Source: VRUE01 sp963715625 | GTDB lineage: Bacteria > Actinomycetota > Thermoleophilia > Solirubrobacterales > 70-9 | Assembly: GCA_963715625.1 (NCBI GenBank) | Contig: OY970260.1 | Span: forward strand, 744,001 to 808,000 | Direction: 5' to 3' | Length of the DNA stretch: 64,000 bases | Shown here: in pieces, positions 59,518 through 64,000 of the stretch | Layout of the letters: the number at the start of each line of letters is the position of its first letter | Position numbering within the stretch: position 1 is the first letter of the stretch | Notes under the pieces: generated by a model | The model's input: only the letters and a program-made list of their open reading frames with translations | What the model was told of the DNA's origin: nothing | Database searches by the model: none | Program-made: the position numbers and the translations under genes

Positions 59518-60540
59518 TCAATCGCGCTTGTAGCGGCTGGCTATGTACTCCTCTACCCAGGCGGTGGAGCTTCTCCAGGTGCCGTCGGCTGCCTTGGCGG
59601 CCTTGAGGCGGCCGCGCACGGCGGCGACGCGCAGGGCGTTGGCGGAGAGATCGTCGGTGGCCAGCGCGGGGAGTGGAACGAGGCGCGCCGGGCCGGCTAT
59701 GGCGGGTACGACGAACTTGTGGAGGTTGTCCAGGATCGCCCGCGCGAGGAATTCGCCAAGGGGTCCGTGGTCGCCCTTGTCGGCGCGGCGCAAAGCGGCC
59801 AGGTACCGGGAGCGATTGCCCTTGTAGATGATCGCGGGCGGGTACCCGAGGCGAACGAGCAGCAGGTTGAGGAGGAGCCTGCCGGTGCGACCGTTGCCGT
59901 CGAGGAAGGGGTGGATCTGCTCGAAGCGGGCGTGGAGGATGGCGAGGGACTCGGCGATATTCGACTCGTCCGCCTTGCGCAGGGCCTGGGCGTCGGCGAT
60001 CCAGTCGCGGACCAGCACCGGCACCTCCGTCCAATCCGGTGGGCGCATTCCGCCCGGGAAGGGCTCGATGTCGTGCTCGCGAAACGATCCGGGGCGCTCT
60101 CGGGAGATGGCCTGTGGATGCGGCGCGACGTCCCACACCGGAGTCATCGCAAGGCTGTGGACCTGGCGCACCTCCGCCAAGGCGATCAACTTGCCACTTC
60201 CCCAATCTCCCGGCTGAATCCCATGTCCGTAGACCCAATCGGCCGCATCGGCGTATCCACGGACCTCGAGGTATTCGCTCAGCTCCTTGTTGCCGACTGC
60301 GCGACCCTCGGCGAGCAGCAACTCGACCTGCTTGAGCACGAGCGTATTGCCCTCGATCGCGGTCGAGTGGTGAGCCTCCTCAAGCCAGATGCCCCGCCAG
60401 ATCCCTTCCGCCTCCTCCGGCGACGGCAACCCTCCCAGCCGCTCCCGCAGCTCTCCGATCTGAACCTGGAGCCGTTTGTAGACGTCTGCTCGTGACGGCC
60501 TTCCCCGTCGCGGGGATTCAATGTTGTTTGGCTGAGCCAT
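59518..60540 (-). CDS. Fic-domain AMPylator with inhibitory helix
   Basis: A 340-residue Fic protein. The catalytic motif is IHPFLDGNGRTGRLLLN (His210) and the inhibitory alpha-inh motif, STAIEGN (Ser59 to Glu63-Gly64), is in the N-terminal part, so this is a class II, self-inhibited enzyme. A C-terminal winged-helix-like tail (LKAAKAADGTWRSSTAWVEE) could bind DNA. It modifies protein hydroxyls with AMP; target unknown. ATG 60540 is used and a palindromic operator lies just upstream. Confidence 0.87.
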   Translation of the reverse strand: MAQPNNIESPRRGRPSRADVYKRLQVQIGELRERLGGLPSPEEAEGIWRGIWLEEAHHSTAIEGNTLVLKQVELLLAEGRAVGNKELSEYLEVRGYADAADWVYGHGIQPGDWGSGKLIALAEVRQVHSLAMTPVWDVAPHPQAISRERPGSFREHDIEPFPGGMRPPDWTEVPVLVRDWIADAQALRKADESNIAESLAILHARFEQIHPFLDGNGRTGRLLLNLLLVRLGYPPAIIYKGNRSRYLAALRRADKGDHGPLGEFLARAILDNLHKFVVPAIAGPARLVPLPALATDDLSANALRVAAVRGRLKAAKAADGTWRSSTAWVEEYIASRYKRD

Positions 60541-60552
60541 ATATTAATAGTA

Positions 60553-60603
60553 CCGAACAAGATATAAGTTGTTCGGCTGAGCGTCGATCAACTGTTCCGA
60601 ACA
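60553..60603 (-). promoter_or_regulatory. Palindromic operators upstream of the Fic gene
   Basis: CCGAACAA (60553-60560) and TTGTTCGG (60569-60576) form a perfect inverted repeat around an AT-rich 8-base spacer, and TGTTC-CGAACA (60593-60603) is a second related palindrome. The shared GTTCGG/CCGAAC half-site within an AT-rich promoter region suggests autoregulation by the Fic protein's C-terminal domain or another regulator. Confidence 0.6.
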
Positions 60604-60640
60604 CTTTCGGCGGAGCCAATGCAGCTAGGCTGCCGCCTCG

Positions 60641-61450
60641 ATGCTGATCGAGCTGCAGAGTCATTCGACCGTGTCCGACGGGCAGCTGGCGCCGGCTGGG
60701 GTCGTCGAGGAGGCTGCGAAGGCCGGGGTTACGACGCTGGCGCTCTCCGACCACGACGCGATCGCGGGGGTGGCGGAGGCTGCGGAGGCTGCGGAGCAGT
60801 TGGGGATCGGGTTGGTTCCGGCTATCGAGATGTCCTGCGTGCACCCCTACGCCGAAGACCTGCACGTCTGCGGCTACTGGATCGACCTGGGAAAGATCGC
60901 GCCGGCCTGCGAGCGGGCGCAGCACGAGCGGGTGACGCGGGCAGGGGAGATCGTCGAGAAGCTGCGCGAGCACGGCTTCGACCTGCACCTGGAGGACGCC
61001 GTGCGCGAAGCGGGCGACGCCCTCTCGATCGGCCGCCCCCACATCGCCCGCGCCGCGGGCGCGACCGGCGACCTCGGTCCCTTCTTCGAGGAGTACCTCG
61101 TCCCCGGCGCCAAGGCCTTCGTCGCGCGCCGCTGGCCCACTGCCGAGCAGGCGATCGAGATCATCCGCGAGGCGGGCGGCGTCGCCGTGATCGCCCATCC
61201 CTACTGGGACATCTCCGAGCCAAACGAGGTCGAGGACCTGATCCGCTCGGCCGGAGCCGACGGCGTCGAGGCCTTCTACCCGACCCACAGCAAGGAGCAG
61301 ACCGAACACCTGCTGCGTCTCTGCGACGAGCTGAACCTGACCCCCACGGCCTCCTCCGACTACCACGGCCCAACCCACAAGACCTTCTCCAAGTTCGGGG
61401 ACTACGAGACGTATGGCTTGGGCGAACCGCGGGCCCCCGAGAAGCCTTAG
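60641..61450 (+). CDS. PHP-domain phosphoesterase (RNase AM/TrpH-like)
   Basis: A 269-residue PHP protein: N-terminal QSHSTVSDGQLAPAGVV (metal ligands His and Asp), LALSDHDAIAGVA, IEMSC, later IRPHIARA-type region (SIGRPHIARAAGA), GGVAVIAHPYWD and SSDYHGPTHKTF. This combination is typical of the YciV/RNase AM and TrpH group, which act as 5'-3' exoribonucleases or nucleotidases. It starts 100 bp divergent from fic. Function is not proven. Confidence 0.85.
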   Translation: MLIELQSHSTVSDGQLAPAGVVEEAAKAGVTTLALSDHDAIAGVAEAAEAAEQLGIGLVPAIEMSCVHPYAEDLHVCGYWIDLGKIAPACERAQHERVTRAGEIVEKLREHGFDLHLEDAVREAGDALSIGRPHIARAAGATGDLGPFFEEYLVPGAKAFVARRWPTAEQAIEIIREAGGVAVIAHPYWDISEPNEVEDLIRSAGADGVEAFYPTHSKEQTEHLLRLCDELNLTPTASSDYHGPTHKTFSKFGDYETYGLGEPRAPEKP

Positions 61451-61462
61451 CCCAAGCGTCTG

Positions 61463-61540
61463 GGGAGGGTCGGCACCCCTTCCCCGGACGAGCGGCAGGA
61501 GCCGCTCTTGAGTGTCCGGGGAAGGGGTGCCGACCCTCCC
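61463..61540. terminator. Long nested hairpin between convergent genes
   Basis: Perfect 27-bp arms (61463-61489 and 61514-61540) surround an inner GAGCGGC/GCCGCTC hairpin (61490-61496 and 61501-61507). It lies between the PHP gene stop (61450) and the stop of the gene at 61557, which converges on it, so a bidirectional terminator is likely. Confidence 0.8.
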
Positions 61541-61556
61541 TCGTGGCATGTGACGT

Positions 61557-63388
61557 TCAGTGGCCGAGGAGCGCTACCCGACGAACTGCGAGCGCGCCGT
61601 TGCCCAGGCGGTCGACTCCGCGCACGCGGGCGAAGGCCGCATTTCCTTGCGGTAGCGGGTGCTCAAGGTGCATACGGATGAGCTTGCGGTGGCCGGGGGC
61701 GATTCGGAAGCTTGCGCTTCCGAGCGGTCTTCCGTAGCGAGAACGCGCGAGATTCACCTTGCCGTGGCAAGGGCCGCTCTTCTCCGCCTTCGGACAGCCA
61801 AGGTGAATCTCGGCGACGCCGGAGGGAAGGAGCCGACCAAGGCGGGAGACCTGCATCCGCGGTGGGATGGACTCGGCTGAGATCAGGACGGTTCGCTTGC
61901 CGGGGCGCTTTGGGCGGGCGGCCGAGGTCGAGGCGGCGCCCGGGCGGATCAGCTGGCCGGTGCGGCGCACGTAGAAGTCCATCTTGCGGTCGGTGTCCTC
62001 GTCGGTCAGTGGCTCCCTGGTCGCGAAGGCGATCGTCTCGCCGTCGCCGGAGATGCTGAGCAGATCGGCGCCGATCTCGGCATTGCCGCCGAGCGGGCCG
62101 GTCGAGATCAGCTCGGTGCGGCCGTTCGCGCGCAGGTAGACGTCGATCGCCCCGTCCTCGTCGGTCGCGACGAGCGGCTGGCGGGTCTCGAAGGCGATGT
62201 GGCTGGCGTCGTCGGAGAAGTCGGCCGGCCAGGCCGGGGACACGTAGATCTGTTCGTCGAGGCCGGCGTCGGCCGGGCCGGTGGTCACCAGCGACATCGT
62301 CCCGCTGTCGTCGGTGCTGTAGAGGTCGGCCGAGGAGTCCCTGTCCTCGGGGCTGAGCGGGGTGAGGGTCTCGAAGATCGCGGTGCTGCCGTCGGCCGAG
62401 AGCGCGACCGGCTGGTCGCCGCTGAAGCCGCAGGGCCCGATGCCGCCGTCGGTGCCCCGCGAGACCAGCGAGTAGCTCCCGTCGGGGAGGCGCTTGTAGA
62501 CGTCGTAGGTCGAGTCCGTGTCCTGCGGGGAGATCGGCATGTTGGTCGAGAAGAGGACCGTTTGCCCGTCGGCGGAAGCGTCGCCGAACCACGGCAGGTT
62601 GACACAGTTGCGCTCGATGCGCTCGGGATAGGTCGTCAGGACCGTCAACTCTTCCCCGACGCGCTGGTAGATGTCCGTGCCGCCTTCGTCCTCGGCGATC
62701 AGGTGATCGCCGGTTTGAAGAAGACGTGGCTGCCGTCGGCCGAGAGCCCGTCGTATCCGGCCATGTCGCAGAGGTGCTCGGGATAGCTCTGCGTCGCGGC
62801 CGGCCCGGTCGAGACCATCTTCGTCTGCCCCGCGAAGCGTTCGTAGAGGTCGGAGCACCTGTCACCGTCCTCGGGCAGCAACGGCGCGAACAGCGAGTCG
62901 AGAAAGACCCGGCTGCCATCTGCCGAGGCTCCCTGGAAGAGCATCGGCATCGACATCGGGCCGAAGTCGGGTTCCGCCTGGGTATCGAGCGGCCCGGTCG
63001 AGAGCAACGAGGGGACGCCGGCGAAGATGTCGTAGACGTCCGTCCCGCCTCCGTCAAGGTCCGCTGGAACGAGGGCGAGGTTGGTCGAGACGAACGCGTG
63101 CCGCGCATCGGCCGACAACCCCACCAGGTTCACGTATGTCCGCTCCGGCGGATCGTCCGGATAGGAGACCAGCGCCCGCGTGACGCCACCGACCCGCTCG
63201 TACACCTGCGCCCGTTCCGCCCCCTCCGTCAGTTCTTCGTAGAAGGGAAAGACTGCCCGCGCCCCATCCTCGGATATCCCTCCGCAGAACGCCGACTGGC
63301 ATTCCGCCCTGTACCCCTGCACCGCTCCCGCGCTTGCCGGAACCGCAAGCGCAACGAGCAGCACAACCCCAATCAGCCCCCGCCTCAT
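61557..63388 (-). pseudogene. Secreted TolB-like/WD40-like propeller protein gene with a frameshift
   Basis: The 5' part (63388 to about 62716) encodes a signal peptide (MRRGLIGVVLLVALAVPASA) and propeller repeats (LVGLSADARHAFVSTNLALV, GASADGSRVFLDSLFAPLLP, GLSADGSHVFFK). The 3' part (about 62715 to 61557) continues the same repeats in another frame (TGDHLIAEDEGGTDIYQRVG, DASADGQTVLFSTNMPISPQ) to a C-terminal tail. One base is missing in the A-tract at about 62713-62715. Joined, it would be about 610 residues. Either a recent loss-of-function mutation or a base-call error. Confidence 0.75.
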
Positions 63389-63446
63389 CGCCGCATCATA
63401 GGAAACCAACTCGTCTCCCCCGCCCGAGTTGCGCCTCCCACTGCCC

Positions 63447-63492
63447 TTCCGGTGCGCTTCATGCCACCTATGGCGACATAAAGCGCACCGGA
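63447..63492. repeat. Hairpin repeat, family B copy 2
   Basis: Arms TTCCGGTGCGCTT (63447-63459) and its complement (63480-63492) match 23940-23986, with the internal GCCA/TGGC also conserved, but the loop strand is the reverse-complement type of copy 1. It lies between the TolB-like gene start and the cysC stop. Confidence 0.8.
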
Positions 63493-63585
63493 ACGAACAA
63501 GCTGACGCGCCAGACCGGCGGCCGCGGTCACGGCACCACACGGACCTGGAAGGAGGGGCGAAGGCCCCTCCCACCCCGCTACGAA

Positions 63586-64000
63586 CTAAGCCGTGACCGC
63601 GGCCGCCGGAATCAGGTCCCGCGACTCCAAGTACTCGATCAGCTTCTGCGCCGACTCCTCGGCGGTTTCGCCTTCTGTGTCGCAGACGACCTCCGGGTTC
63701 TCCGGCGCCTCGTAGGGGTCCGACACTCCCGTGAATTCCTTGATCTCGCCAGCGAAGGCCTTCGCGTAGAGGCCCTTGACGTCGCGCTCGGCGCAGGTGT
63801 CGACCGAAGCCTTGACGTAGACCTCGATGAAGCGCTCGCCCATCAGCTCGCGCGCCTCGGCGCGGATCCCCGCGTAGGGCGAGATCGCCGCCGTGATCAC
63901 CGGCACGCCGTTGCGGCTGAGCAGGTCGGCGACGAAGGCGATCCGGCGGATGTTGGTGTCGCGGTCCTCCTTGGAGAAGCCGAGCCCCTTGGAGAGGTTT
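63586..64000 (-). CDS. cysC: Adenylylsulfate kinase, C-terminal part (5' truncated by window edge)
   Basis: The frame is open to the right edge of the window, reading NLSKGLGFSKEDRDTNIRRI, AFVADLLSRNGVPVITAAIS, PYAGIRAEARELMG, VKASVDTCAERDVKGLYAKA, and DPYEAPENPEVVCDT. These are the CysC kinase motifs following the P-loop, which is outside the window. The enzyme phosphorylates APS to PAPS for sulfate assimilation or sulfation. A GTG at 63906 exists but starts too late to be the true start. Whether it is fused to a CysN-type sulfurylase cannot be seen. Confidence 0.9.
   Translation of the reverse strand, partial: NLSKGLGFSKEDRDTNIRRIAFVADLLSRNGVPVITAAISPYAGIRAEARELMGERFIEVYVKASVDTCAERDVKGLYAKAFAGEIKEFTGVSDPYEAPENPEVVCDTEGETAEESAQKLIEYLESRDLIPAAAVTA

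Noticed and set aside
62699..62730. Programmed ribosomal frameshift in the TolB-like gene
   Set aside because: No slippery heptamer plus downstream pseudoknot is obvious; a simple indel explains it.
1..64000. CRISPR array
   Set aside because: No regularly spaced repeats with unique spacers and no cas genes were seen.

Overview
The window is G+C-rich chromosomal DNA with many GTG and TTG starts and tightly packed genes. The gene content points to an actinobacterium, most likely of the Thermoleophilia/Solirubrobacterales type. This placement is inferred from a fused PafB-PafC WYL regulator, a WS/DGAT acyltransferase, an AccA3-type biotin carboxylase/BCCP fusion, a PPOX-family protein, secreted delta-60-repeat proteins and an AbiEi/DUF559-type protein. 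No rRNA gene or other taxonomic marker is present to confirm it.

Region by region: 1-14.3 kb is a surface-glycan cluster. It holds the end of a GT4 glycosyltransferase, a methyltransferase, a Wzx-like flippase, three GT2 glycosyltransferases, two large GT-C-like membrane proteins, an epimerase and two more methyltransferases, with a delta-60-repeat protein inserted. 14.3-19.9 kb is a patch of decay and toxin-antitoxin genes: a truncated copy of a neighbouring glycoside hydrolase gene, an ATPase remnant, two PIN-toxin modules, a PPOX protein, a DJ-1/PfpI protein and a frameshifted secreted protein. 19.9-35.2 kb is mostly housekeeping: a DUF1906 secreted protein, penicillin acylase, MBL hydrolase, PafBC, a YhaM-like nuclease, tandem crcB facing an arsR-aquaporin-arsC operon, FAH hydrolase, SDR, WS/DGAT, DUF2293 and DIP1984.

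35.3-40.6 kb is an integration hotspot at tRNA-Phe(GAA). Two partial copies of the tRNA 3' end lie left of the intact tRNA and delimit two tandem islands. They carry a HEPN-type Abi gene, a decayed nucleotidyltransferase, an IS66-family element with an 8-bp target duplication, a VapBC-like module, an integrase remnant and an excisionase-like gene. 40.6-64 kb returns to core functions: GH15-like protein, LOG-like protein, MrfA-type helicase overlapping a dihydropteroate synthase gene, a second delta-60-repeat protein, HAD phosphatases, hipBA, a DtxR-family regulator, aminotransferase, sucCD, sulfatase, biotin carboxylase, Fic protein, PHP phosphoesterase, a frameshifted TolB-like secreted protein, and the end of cysC.

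The most unusual non-coding signal is a set of very long, near-perfect, often nested hairpins between genes. One family has a conserved core (ACTTTTTCG ... CGAAAAAGT) with outer arms that differ between its two copies yet stay fully self-complementary in each. A second family (TTCCGGTGCGCTT arms) also occurs twice. The other hairpins are each unique. They mostly sit at gene 3' ends and may be bidirectional terminators or a mobile palindromic repeat.
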